Below, one piece after another: positions 1 to 11,400 of a stretch of DNA of 64,000 nucleotides. The DNA lies in NCBI RefSeq assembly GCF_001625195.1, contig NC_054389.1:7498520-7562519 (forward strand). The letters are read 5' to 3'. Both the position numbers and the translations under genes were made by a program. Below the pieces are notes generated by a model that did not search any database, had not been told where the DNA came from, and saw nothing but the letters and a program-made list of their open reading frames with translations. The first letter of the stretch is position 1; every line of letters begins with the position of its first letter. Source of the DNA: Drechmeria coniospora. Taxonomy: Eukaryota > Ascomycota > Sordariomycetes > Hypocreales > Ophiocordycipitaceae.

Positions 1-664
1 GACAATCTAAGAGCGTAGATGCGGTACGGGGAAATAGGGCTCTCCGTTCCCGGGACCCTCGGCGGCAGGGGTAGTGGCCAGTTGGGCCGGTAGGTGTGAA
101 TGTGAATGCATGAACTGGCCAGGCATGCCTTTTTGCGCTGCCGCCGTTGCAGCGCAAAACTCGGCATGAACGAGAACTTCCAAAGAGATAATTGGAAGAT
201 GAAAGAGGGCGGAAACTGGTTGGTGGTGGCGGTGTTTGCCATGCGCCCCTGGAGTGTTCAGGGGGGGCCGGGGATGGATGGATGACGGCGATCAGTGATC
301 AGGAATAATCACACGGGTCCCAGCACTGCCTCTCTTTCAGCCAGAGAAGAAGCACAGGCCCACTGGGAGTTTACTTATGGTAGCTGCACATTCGAATAGG
401 TTTCGCTTAGGTCCGGAGTCCCATTTGCGCGTTGGTATTCACCAGCTTAGTTCGCCGTGTCGCCCAACTAAATAGCCGTCGAGGAGGGTACAATGTGCCG
501 ACAGCTTGGGAAGATTTGAGACTATACGACTGTTGGATTTATAATAGGCATGTGAATACGAAGCTTTCCTCTGTCGATAATTATTTTCAAGTTTGGTTTT
601 TCGAGTCACCCGACGACGTCCATTCGTTTGTCAATCAACTACGGTAGACACCGAGCGGCCCGTG
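1..664. other. Upstream non-coding stretch
   Basis: I see no supportable gene here. It lies 5' of the GH114 gene and probably contains its promoter; the short ORF fragments have no recognisable domain. If the GAG deacetylase gene exists at this locus it would have to start further left, outside the window. Confidence 0.5.
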
Positions 665-1760
665 ATGGCCTCCATGGAGAAAGCAGAGCCAGTTTTGGCC
701 CCAAAAGCGCCAAATTCTAGAAAGAAGAAATTTATTCTAGGTATTGCTGTGCTTGTGGTTGTCGTCGTCGTCGCGCTGGCCGTGGGCCTAGGCGTGGGCC
801 TCTCACGCAACAAGGGAGACGAAAACGAAAGCAAAAACGATGAAAAAACACCTCCGAGCGCTGGTGGTAGCATTAATCGAACATCCATCTGGAAGCCAGA
901 GGTAGGAACTCCCTGGCAGATTATCCTGAGCAAGCCCATCAAGCTCAGCAGCGACGATGGCGCCGTCTCGCCTAATACGACAGTCTACGACCTTGACATG
1001 TTTGAAAACGACGCCGAATCCTTCCGCAAGCTCATAAATGCCGGAATAAATGTCATCTGCTACTTCAGCGCCGGCTCATGGGAAGAGTGGCGCGATGATG
1101 CCGCCAAGTTCGACAAAAAGGATCTCGGCAAGGAGCTCGACGGTTGGCCGGGCGAGAAGTGGCTAGATGTGAGGAGCGATTCGGTACGAAGCATCATGAA
1201 GGAACGCATAAAGCTGGCTGCTTCAAAGGGATGCATGGCTATTGACCCGGACAACGTGGATGGCTTTGTAAGTTGCGACTTCTGATTCATGCACGTGCAA
1301 CTGGAGCGAGCTCAAATGCGACGAGTGCTAATATCCATCGTGTTTCCCGCAGCAAAACGAAAACGGCCTTGGACTGACGGCCAACGATGCGGCTGACTTT
1401 GTCAAGTTTCTGGCCGGCGAAGCCGCCTCGTACAACATGTCAACGGGCCTCAAGAATGCGGCCGACATTATCGACGACGTGCTCGACGTGGTGCACTTTT
1501 CGGTCAACGAGCAGTGCATTGAGATGGCCGAGTGCCCGTCATTTGCGCCTTTCATCAAGGCTGGCAAGCCCGTCTTCAACATTGAGTACCCCGAAGGTGC
1601 CCCTGACGATCTCAGCGCACAAGTCACGACCAACATCTGCTCGCACAGGGGAAACGCCGCCGGGACTGAAGGCTTCAGCACCGTCATCAAGAAGATGAAC
1701 CTGGATGGGTGGGTCGAGTACTGCGACGGCAATAAGTTTGACACTCCCATCAACAGTTGA
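665..1760 (+). CDS. ega3: Membrane-anchored GH114 endo-alpha-1,4-polygalactosaminidase
   Basis: Two exons, 665-1267 and 1353-1760, joined across a GTAAGT...CCCGCAG intron, give 336 aa. A longer in-frame start exists at 593, but 665 places a short basic cytosolic tail directly before one hydrophobic helix (residues about 23-46), which is type II topology. The rest is a GH114 TIM barrel: a SAGSWEEW strand end, IDPDNVDGF (Asp194/Asp196), then NIEYPEG (Glu279). These match the positions of the family's acidic catalytic pair. GH114 enzymes cleave galactosamine-rich polymers; in Aspergillus fumigatus Ega3 processes GAG. The gene is tail-to-tail with the sph3-like gene (204 bp apart) and near uge3- and gtb3-like genes, which strongly supports the assignment. 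Family call is secure; substrate is inferred from context. Confidence 0.9.
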
Positions 1761-1964
1761 CCTAGTTGCCACTTTTTTCTCTTGTCTTATCCATTATCCC
1801 TGCGTTCTTTGGAATGATATCGCTGCGACGAAGTGTGAAAACTAGACTATAGATTACATGTAATACTATTAACGCACATTTTAACTTTATTTGTTATGTC
1901 GCGAACATGAGTGAGGGAGTGGATGAGTGAGTGAACAGTTTACAAATGACTCTCGGCTGTGTCT

Positions 1965-2705
1965 TCACGTTATCCCGGCCACAGTTCCTGCGAATCGCTT
2001 CCACGTCGCTGGCCATTTCGTGTATCCGCCGTCGAGCTCATCCGTCACAAAAATACCCGCGACGCCCAAGGAGCAAACCTGCTTGGTGAAGGACTCAACC
2101 TTGCTGCCTCTCGCCTCGCACGAGTGGATAATGGCCACCGACTTGGATCGTGTTTCCACCGAGACTCTCTGAAGCTGCTTGTCAATGAAGGAGTCATCCC
2201 AATGACCGTGAGATTGCTCAAAAACGACGATATAGTCGGGATGCTCAAAAAAGCCCCGGTCGACTACGACGCCGGGGTTGTATACGACCATGCAGTCCTT
2301 GTTGCAATGCATTTTCCATGTTACACGCGTGTGGTCGGCGAGGCCGGCCATAAACGGCACAAAGCGGACCTGTGATGGCACTTCGTCAAAGAAGATACCT
2401 TCAACCGCGAGAGCGTCGTTCCAGCGGCAGTAGACGTCGATGTCAGCCGTGATGGCGTCAATATCTCGCTCACCGTAGGTGCAGTGGACGTATCCCAAAG
2501 TGCAGATGTTAGGGACCTTGCTCAACCTTTCCAGCACCGCCATGTAACTCGCATCGGGCAGTGGCTCGGAACCCGGGCCGTTATTGGGATTGACGACGGC
2601 GATGAAGCGCACCTCTGGGTGTGCAGAAGCGACCTGAAACAGGGGTTCCCATGCCTCATGGAGAGGGTAGATGTACAGGGGTATGAGCACAAACGGCTTG
2701 TCCAT
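1965..2705 (-). CDS. sph3: Spherulin-4 family glycoside hydrolase (GH135-like)
   Basis: A single open exon of 246 aa. It begins almost at once with the spherulin-4 signature (IPLYIYP near residue 8), followed by VVNPNNGPG, LGYVHCTYGERD and EGIFFDEVPS, the acidic barrel motif typical of the family. Sph3-type GH135 enzymes hydrolyse GalNAc-rich GAG and are required for its production in Aspergillus fumigatus. The odd point is topology: no signal peptide or transmembrane helix precedes the catalytic domain, and I found no convincing upstream exon in the next few hundred bases. It may be cytosolic, use an unrecognised upstream exon, or be unconventionally exported. The next gene upstream on the same strand is the epimerase. 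Confidence 0.85.
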   Translation of the reverse strand: MDKPFVLIPLYIYPLHEAWEPLFQVASAHPEVRFIAVVNPNNGPGSEPLPDASYMAVLERLSKVPNICTLGYVHCTYGERDIDAITADIDVYCRWNDALAVEGIFFDEVPSQVRFVPFMAGLADHTRVTWKMHCNKDCMVVYNPGVVVDRGFFEHPDYIVVFEQSHGHWDDSFIDKQLQRVSVETRSKSVAIIHSCEARGSKVESFTKQVCSLGVAGIFVTDELDGGYTKWPATWKRFAGTVAGIT

Positions 2706-3917
2706 TGCTTAATGATTGCCTTCTTCGAATGAATACAGTACTTTTGACGAGTGTGCATATTATTCTTTACGAGGTAGGAAATGACGCGAAGGAATCAGCG
2801 TGCTGCCCAAGTCGTGATGCAGATATGTGTTTGCACGTTACCCCCTATCTGGACGAGAGGTAGGAATTCCCGGCCCCCGGCCGCCACCCCTGAGCGCAAT
2901 GACTAGCTGTGCACGACGCCTCCGTCGTCACCGTTGAAGGTCCCACGACATGGGTCCGAGCAGGGGCATCCATGCACCCTGACAATAGTCGATGCGTCTA
3001 CTTTTAGTCCGTAATAATTCGTTCCATTCATCCGTCCATGTGCAGTACACCACTCTGTAGTCCATCCTCCGTAGTCGGCATACATGTACGGATTACGAAG
3101 TACATGTACGGAGTACATACACGTATTTCCTTCTCCGGCCAAGGTGCCGATGAAGCCAGCAGCCTCATGGTGAACGGCCTGATTTAGATTCAACACACAG
3201 TCCGCTTTGGCCCTCGATCGGGGGAGAACTGCCACACAAGCTTTAAGCTATTCTCCGGTTCGCATAAATGAACGAGAACATGAAGGTATTTCAATGTACA
3301 CGCGGTATGAAAAATAAATATTAGGCATAATGTTGCACGGGTAACGAATGTCCCGGCCGTGGGGAGCCGTTGAACCATGCCGTCATCGAGTTGACAAGTT
3401 ACAGGGTAGCACGCGTGGGGTCTCATCGTGACTCGTATTCGTACGAGATTTGTCTGATCTTCGTATGTACACTTACTGTGAACGGCGTCTTTCCGAAACA
3501 CCCTGTCGACGGATGCATGCGTTGCTTACTTTCGCATGTGTAGGATGCGCAATTTGCAAAGGTGAGTTCGGTAGTACGGATTACAAAAATAACAATGGCA
3601 ATGCATATTCAACGGCAGTATCAATATTCAAGTGCTAACATGCGAAATCTATCTGCCCAATCGTTCTACTCCAGGTTGACAGTACAGTACCCGCGACACC
3701 CATGGGTGTCAGCTATTGTTGGAATTGTGCAATCCGGTGAGTATCAGAAGCGTCAGTCTAGATAATATAAAAGCAATGTAAAAATGGATTCAATTATTTG
3801 TTTGGCGCCATGCATGCTTTTGTCTTGTCCTTTAAAAAATCTCGTGAACCGATGCCGTCGTGTTTCGACTATGTACCAGGAACAACCCGCAGCATCAAGT
3901 GGACTGGCCATGGGAAA
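2706..3917. other. Intergenic DNA with GTAC-rich motifs
   Basis: No gene is supportable. It should contain the sph3-like promoter and the epimerase 3' flank. Around 3081-3118 there are repeated ACATGTACGGA-type motifs of a kind also found in most other intergenic regions of this window. Confidence 0.5.
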
Positions 3918-5240
3918 TCAGAAAGTCTTGATGTCGGATCTGGAGACAAAGTTCCACAGGTCCCTTGCGCACTGCGAGATGCTCTCCTTGGTTGACCAGC
4001 CTAGCTCCCGCAAGGCGCGATCGTTGGAGGCGACGCAGGAGCCGACATCGCCGGCACGCCGTCCGTCATGGTGAACAGGGATGGACTTGCCAGCTGCCTC
4101 CTCTAGGCTTTGCACGGCCTCGTTCACAGTTGTGCCGGTGCCAGATCCCAAGTTGAAGGTCCGGAAAGGGGCGTTCACCTTGGCCGCGATGGCGGCAACG
4201 TGACCCCTAGCCACGTCAGAAACATGGATAAAATCGCGGACAGGGGTACCATCACGGGTGTCCCAGTCTGTGCCAAAAACATCAAGCTCCTTCCGGGCTC
4301 CCGTAAGGACCTGAGTAATGACGGGAAAGAGGTTGGTCGGCACTCCTTTGGGGTCCTCGCCCAGCAGCCCAGATGGGTCACAGCCGATAGGATTGAAGTA
4401 GCGAAGACAGACGATGCGCCAGTCAGGGTCCGACTGGGCGATGTCGGCCAAGATGGCCTCGCAAAAGTATTTAGTACGCGCGTAGGGACTCTGGAGGCCA
4501 GACACGAGTGGCTCGGCCACGGTGACATCCCCATCGTCGTTGACGTAGCTCTCCGGGTGGTGCACGACGTCCTCTTCTCGGAGAGGCCGGCCCAAGTCAG
4601 CCTTGGTGCCGTACACGGTAGCCGAGGACGAGAAGACAAAGTTGCGAATGTTGTGCTTTCCCAGCAACTCGACAAAGTCAACGAGACCGCAGACGTTGTT
4701 CTGGTAGTACTGAATCGGCTTGGCGATGGATTCGGACACGGACTTGAAAGCTGCAAAGTGTATGACTCCAGATATGCGTGATTGCCTCACCAGACGCGGC
4801 CCTTCTTCGGCCGAGGCTGCCGGTTTGAAGACGGCGACAGAATACATCTCTAGGAGATGCTTCATCGCCTTACTACGGTAGTCGAGCTTGTGGAAGCACA
4901 GGGCAGGAACCGAGCGGCCAGTGCCGTGATAGTGCTTTGAAGCGAGCCCCTGAATTCGCGAAAAGACGGTCTCGAAGCTATTACTGAGGTTGTCGACAAT
5001 GACGACGTTGTAACCTGCCTTGAGAAGCTCCAGAGTTGTGTGGGATCCGATGAAGCCGAGGCCGCCGATGACGAGGATAAAGTTGCCACCAACACCCGAG
5101 GACATTGGGGGCTGATAGAGGCCGCCATCAAGGTCAAGATAAGGCGCATCGCCGTTCGCCGAACCATGTCCGGGAGTTGTGGGAGGGGAGCTAACAGGAG
5201 ACAGCTGCTCCGAGGAGGTGTTGGAGTCGGTATAAGTCAT
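3918..5240 (-). CDS. uge3: UDP-glucose 4-epimerase (GalE/Gal10 epimerase type)
   Basis: Intronless, 440 aa, ending in TGA. After a Ser/Pro-rich 50-residue leader comes the NAD-binding fold with GGLGFIG (residues 59-65), VDNLSNS, the SSSATVYG strand with the catalytic Ser, and YARTK (Tyr253, Lys257), the YxxxK pair of extended SDRs. The C-terminal half has the GalE motifs RYFNPIG and TRDGTPVRDFIHVSD. It interconverts UDP-Glc and UDP-Gal, and in GAG-type loci also UDP-GlcNAc and UDP-GalNAc, supplying both monomers. There is no mutarotase domain. Placement beside GH114, GH135-like and giant GT4 genes argues for the GAG-dedicated paralogue (Uge3) over the housekeeping one, though sequence by eye cannot exclude the latter. 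Confidence 0.88.
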   Translation of the reverse strand: MTYTDSNTSSEQLSPVSSPPTTPGHGSANGDAPYLDLDGGLYQPPMSSGVGGNFILVIGGLGFIGSHTTLELLKAGYNVVIVDNLSNSFETVFSRIQGLASKHYHGTGRSVPALCFHKLDYRSKAMKHLLEMYSVAVFKPAASAEEGPRLVRQSRISGVIHFAAFKSVSESIAKPIQYYQNNVCGLVDFVELLGKHNIRNFVFSSSATVYGTKADLGRPLREEDVVHHPESYVNDDGDVTVAEPLVSGLQSPYARTKYFCEAILADIAQSDPDWRIVCLRYFNPIGCDPSGLLGEDPKGVPTNLFPVITQVLTGARKELDVFGTDWDTRDGTPVRDFIHVSDVARGHVAAIAAKVNAPFRTFNLGSGTGTTVNEAVQSLEEAAGKSIPVHHDGRRAGDVGSCVASNDRALRELGWSTKESISQCARDLWNFVSRSDIKTF

Positions 5241-8200
5241 GGCTGGAGAATCTAGTGAACGGAGTGTCTGTCGTAAAGAATGAGGCTGTGGGGGAAGGAT
5301 AGGCGGGTAACAGGGACGACGTTTGACTAGAATGATAGTAGTCGATAGAAATGAATGTGATATAATAAGAATGAATGAATGTCAGTCCGCTTGTTGATGT
5401 ATGCAATGAGAGAGCGATGATCAGAAATCCGACATGGGGATTCCATGCAGATATTTTATACCACACCTGGGACGTATGAAACTTGCCTCACCACAGCTTC
5501 TTGCAATCTTAAAATCCAGAGTACTCCAAACACGGGAGGCTCGTCGCCATGATCGGAGGTATACCGCTCCAGCCAAGATGCCTGCCAGGGTGAATAAACT
5601 CAGCTCGACACCCCTACGAAGACTATGCGTGCCCGTGCTGATGCAGGGCGGGCATCAGACCCCGGTTTACATCAGGTAGGGCCCCGATTTACGGTGGCTC
5701 AAGCATGCACTAAGCTCGCGTCATCCGCATGGCTAATCGACCACAGTCGAATATTATTCTTGGGTCACATTGCTGTGACGCTACGGAAGACACAGACAGT
5801 TCGCTTGGCCGTGACAAAAAATGAAGAGTGGATGCGGTGGGTAACCCGGACGAATGTGGTCGAGCTTCTTATTCATGTAATGGACGTGAGAAGGCTTCCT
5901 ACCCCCAACGGCCGGCATCGCCGCGGAGTTGCAGCGATGGAACTAGGGGTCACAGCGAGCGGCCTCACAGGTCACTACCGGATCTTGCAAATTCAGATTC
6001 CTAACGGTCTGCTCTTAGGTCTAGCGGTTTTCTTCCGCTGCAGCGCGTTTTGGACAAAGCAGTTTCACCGTATGAACCCCCCCTCCCCCCTCTTCGTCCT
6101 CGCCCCCTTACTTGGGACCAAACGCACGGTGGTTTATTCAACAGACAAGAGCGCTAGATACTCATTCAAACAGCACCATGGAACAATAGGGGCTGGCGGG
6201 GGGGGGGGGGGGGAGACCATTGGCAATCGCATAATTACATGCGAAATGCCTGGACCGGAATGTACGGCCCAGGAACACCCGTTGTCAACGAGATAAAATT
6301 CACAGAACCGTTTTTGGATTCCCCGGGGTGGCCAAACAGCCTCCAGCCGGTGCAGGATCGTCAAGGTGCTATTCTGGAGCATAACAAGGGCACGGCACAG
6401 ATATTCCAAAGTATTTTTGCTCCCCTTTCTACAGTAGTCTTTGATTCATAGACATCCAACACACAGCCACAAGCGATCTTTGATGTACTAAAATTAAACA
6501 GGGATTTGACTTCAAGGTTTTAGTCGACTTACCAATCGTACATCATGCTGGCTCTTGCATGTCAAGGACGAGCAGGGAGTCTTCAGAAGTAGCCAGCTGA
6601 CAGTATCGACCTTGTATCTATACACATACATGTAGATGTAGTAAGAGTACGAGTATGAAAAGAACCTATTTCTAAGCTAAGAATCTTGAACAAGCAATGG
6701 CTGGTTCCGGACTGCAGCATTCGAGTATCACCGCATCATGAGCTCAGTGGTTCCGAGTATCAGCACATGTGCATGGATGCACATGACAGTCTCCCGAGCT
6801 TGGCCGTTTTCGCCCAATAAAATAAGCATGTCGTTACACAAAATTCCCGCTGTGAGAAAATTTTCTTTTCCTTCTTTCGAACGGTCAGCCTTGCGATACA
6901 ACCAACTCCCGCACGAGGAAGGCCGAAGTGAGGAATCGATGCCAAGAAGAAGTACGTGCATCACGAGCGGCGAATCGCTCTCCACGGCCGTCGGAAACAC
7001 CCCTGGGGCGGACCTAAAAAGATTTTATTACGTCCACGGTCGTCGTAAGATGAGGAACAACACCACGACCAGCATGCATGGACGTGGGGTCGCAACCATC
7101 CCCCCCCCCCCTTTTGGGACACATTCGGATCGTGTACAGGGAACAGTTTTGGACTCGCTCTTACGACCTTTTTAGTTTGTCCGTGGAGGGATCCCAGCTC
7201 ACAGGGCAAGCTGACGTGACTCGCGGCCGCCGGAACGGCATTTGATCGAATAGGGCCTGCGGATGAAACCGTTCCTCAAAACGACGTTGCACGCCACGTG
7301 TCAGCTTTTCAGCTATCTTCTCTACCATTCTCAGCCGTCTCTGAACCGAAGCTGATATCGTTATTGAGAAGGCAGTAACACTTGCATATATCTGTATGAT
7401 ACGAGCGCAATAGCACGTACGATTTGGCCAGAGAGTCGGGCACGGGCACGAGCAAGGGGGGCCGCTCCTTTGTGAGAAGCATACAGTAATAATATTGTAC
7501 AGTATGATTTTATACCTGTAAAATTAATATCTACGCGCAGTTTCGCCCTCCAAGTACTAGATCTATGCGCCCTGGGCGCTGGACAATGACACTTGTCGAA
7601 TGAGAACGGCGTACTTGGACCATCATAATTACTACCTGCAAAGTACGAGTGCGCGTGAACAAGCTCGCTTGCCCATCCCTGTTGGATCCACCCCTGATCA
7701 TCCCCATGTGTACAGGTGTGTGTCTTAATATGGTACATATACAAGTTTGTGATTACTTGTAATACACCTGTTTGTTTGCATGTTTGCCGTTGGCAGTCCG
7801 TCCCCTCATCGGGGTGGAGTCCGGGAACAGATATCATACCTACCGTTGCCGCTCGGCCGCCGCCTGGGCCAACTCTTTGACGGTTCGAGTGGGTATTATG
7901 GGCCAGACAGAAACCTTCGAATATGAAAGTTAAAAAAACGAACCTGGAGTCGACAACGGCGGAGTTGGGTCCTCCTCAGTCCCGTGCCGCCGCCCACCGC
8001 AATAATCTTGTTTGTTTCTATGGCTGTTTGTACATGTGCCCGGGCTTTGACGGGGACGCCGAACCTTTCGTCGGTGCCATTACTCTTACCGGAAAAAAGG
8101 CTGGTGCCACCGACGAATAACATGGCCTTGCCAATACACACATTCGCTTCTATCCACAATGTCCAACTGTGGTAAGAATTACCGGTATTGGAGCAAGAAA

Positions 8201-8471
8201 AGTCTGTACTTTGTAACGTAATAGGGTGTGTGGTCAGTCATACATAGTTGCGTTGCCTGTTGAGTAAATGTGACGACCGCCCCCTCTCTCGTTCCCTTGC
8301 GTCCAGAACGCTGTCTCGTTCCCCAATTGAGCGGACCCCAACTGCAACATCATTTTCAATCGTTTACCCAATTTATCGTCCTGCAGCTCGCGCGAATTGC
8401 CATGCCTTGGTAGCCGGTCCTTCCCGTTATCGTTTCTCTGCTCGTCGTCATTACGCTTGCTCCGTCACAAG
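5241..8471. other. 3.2-kb divergent intergenic region between uge3- and gtb3-like genes
   Basis: No convincing gene; open frames such as 5625-6296 have no domain, codon pattern or start context. The stretch separates two divergent cluster genes and so probably carries shared regulatory DNA. It contains a poly-G run near 6199-6214 and a C run near 7100. Confidence 0.5.
5452..5460 (-). promoter_or_regulatory. TATA-like box of the epimerase gene
   Basis: On the minus strand the bases read TATAAAATAT, about 215 bp upstream of the epimerase ATG. It is the only strong TATA-like element in the proximal promoter. Position is compatible with a 5' leader of roughly 180 nt. Confidence 0.45.
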
Positions 8472-11400
8472 ATGACTTCGTTCTTCCAGCCCGGGTCGAA
8501 TGATCCAACGATCATCGAGTGCGGGCATTCAAGATTCCAGGTCTACTGCAATTCCGTGCTACCAGTAGAGAAACTCCTTCAGACCTGGTATCAAGAGGCC
8601 AACTTGGCGGTTGGCGTAGCTGCTGTTGGCGTGCCCATCCTCTTATGGATTCTTCACTCACTGAGGCAAACATGGGGCGCAAGGATCACCACAGGATGGA
8701 GGTAGGTTTCCCTTTGGAATATGTAATTGCCATCGCTCCCATGTCTCCTTTGCTCATTATGGAAAAGGTTACCGAGGAGGAGAGAGCCGATATCCAGAGG
8801 TCACGACAAAAGTGCGAATGCCGCTCCGATATCCTTTGAATCTACCAAGTCGTTTCGCATCTATTCCGCAACCGAGAGTCAGTCAGAGCTCGGCGATGCC
8901 AGACAGTATGATTTGAGCATCTTTCCGCTCACGGCCACCGGGAGAAGCTCATCTCAGTCCCAGTACCAGGGGGGCTTCATGTCCGATTCCAACCTAATCG
9001 GGTCACTGAGTAGGACGCGTGGTAACAGCACACGGGCCTCGAGTATAACGGCGGCAACGATACCCAACAAGATGAGTATGGCTTCTGTCGATCTGGGAAC
9101 CCTCGGTTCCGCCGCGTTGGAAGAGAATGCACTTGACCATACGGCCAACTTTTTAGCCGATTCTTGCTTGGAGAACAGCTTGGCCGGCCTGGCGGTCCGT
9201 TCTTCCACGACGATAGAGCCTCGGCAGGTTGAGCGGCTCTTGGAATTGCTCTGTCGCAAGGATGTGTCTGTCCTGCTGATCTGTCACCATGACTCGGACG
9301 AGTTGGATGCGATCAGATTCGAGCACGCTTCGGGTCTCGTCATTGAGAACGCAACGATGCTACGGAACGGCGAGCGTAGAGATTATTTCGGGGCCAAGCG
9401 ACTTCGAGACCTCATGGGGCGATGCGGCCAAGAGCGCGAACGACGACCTGACTTCTTCGTAGGCTTCCTTGAACTCTGGCACAAGCGTCCCCATCCGTCC
9501 ATCATTCGACGGGCCGTCAAGCTAGCCGATCACTTCGGAGCCGTCGTCGAACATGGACCGGTGAATCCCAAGCTGAGGATTGAGACTTGCTCAGATGATG
9601 CAACCCGGACCTTGAGCGGGTTCGAGTATCTGCGACGAGGGGATCTAACGGAGGTGAGTCCGCATCAGATGAGATCTATGAATTTCGTTAACCTATAACG
9701 AAAAAAGTTGCAAAAGTGCTGGACATCAGATGTGAGAAAGGTCTGGGTGCCGAACAGCGAGCCGGTACCAGAAAACGTCCGGTCCCTGCCTCTCCAGGAC
9801 CTCGACTTGGCCATACCGTATGCCTCTCATTTTCTCAACCAGCAGTCGTTGCCTCTAGAGCTTGGCGTGGTGCGAGATGAGCATCCGGCGCTCACGGCGG
9901 CTCCCGAGTACGCCTCGATTGCGCCGAGGCGACGAGACTTCTGGGAGATTGCTGCCAACGGCGTCGCCTTCTCGCATCTTGGCTGCTTTTCCCTTGTGGC
10001 AGAACCATCTGCCGAGGACTATGTTGCAGTCGTGGCGACTCAGAGTCATCTTAAGGAGCTCCAGATGCTACGCGCTTGTACGGCCCCGGAAACGCACCGA
10101 ATGCTGGAGGAGCTTCGACCCCTGACATCCGAACGAAACGAATGCGGTCATCTTATCCAAGACCTGGTTCGGGGCCTCGAGTCACAGCAAGTTGTCGTAT
10201 ATAAGGGGCTTGATACCGGCTTTCGTGTTCCCGATGGCGATGGCTACTTCTGGGGCGTGGCAAAGGCTCGGGAGGGCGATCCTTCGGCACTCTCCGTCGA
10301 CATCTTCATCTCGCAGGCGGCACCCCACGACGCGGCAACTGTTTTGCATACCTGGCTAGCCCATCGCGGCATCCGTCGTTCTGTTCGCTTTGATGCCGAG
10401 ACAAAGCTCGAAAAGGCAAACGGGCAAAACGACGAGAGCGGCCTACCCCTGAGCGTCCGGGTCGCGCTTGAGAGGGCAACGGATGCCGAGAGGCTCCAGA
10501 TGCTTCAGCAGATGCGCGTTTCCCAGCTTCATCACCGACTTCGGGGGCCAATAACCATGTTCTGCCGATCCATGCTCATAGACCAGACCTCCAAACAGAA
10601 CTGGAACCAGTGTCACGCACGGGGTATCCTGGATGGTTCCATGTCCGCCGAGACCATGTTCCGCACCAGGCTCGCATTCTTTGCCCGCTGCGGTGCAACG
10701 GAGCTCCCGTGTGTTGAAAATCTCGTTACACTCTACGAACTTGTTGAAAGGACCATCCATGATGCCCTTTTCTACGGCGATAGGGAGCCCATAAACGCCT
10801 TCACAAATGCCCTCGTCAAGGCCTTCCGTCCAGGCGCTTCCTCCGACAGTGGTGGGTTCGTTGATGTCAATGCCGATCTCTTTGCCCTTACGTTCTTCAG
10901 TATTTTGCGAAAAGTATCGTTCGAAGAAGTGTATATCGAGTCGACGGACCGGTGCCCCATCTTCCTGGCCTGCCCGGACCAAGCCGCCGTCTTTTCCGAG
11001 CTTTGGGTTCTCGGCTCCCAATGCGAGATCTTTCTCGGCCTGTTACCCTCGGACTTGGGCGAGATCATATACAATCGATACAAGGATTTCTTGGAGGAGC
11101 GACCGCCCTTGGCCAGCGACCGCGAGAACAATGAGATCATGACGATGTACTCGAGTGGCGAGGGTCCGCCCCCCTCGAACAACGACGCAGGCAAGGAAAA
11201 GGAAACACCGCAAGTCCAAACAACGCATGAGATCTTAGTCAAGTGGAGGAAGCGATTCACCGAGTTTGGCGCCATGTCCATCTTTTGCTTACCCGCTATC
11301 ATCGACGTCCTGCTACTTACATTTGTCGGTCGAGGCATGTTCATGACAGCCTACATGGACCCCTCGCATCTGCAAGCTGCTGGATACGCTCTCCTCATTG

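Noticed and set aside
5625..6296. 223-codon ORF between the epimerase and the giant glycosyltransferase; considered as a moved agd3 fragment
   Set aside because: No deacetylase motif, no signal sequence, and it runs through a poly-G tract.
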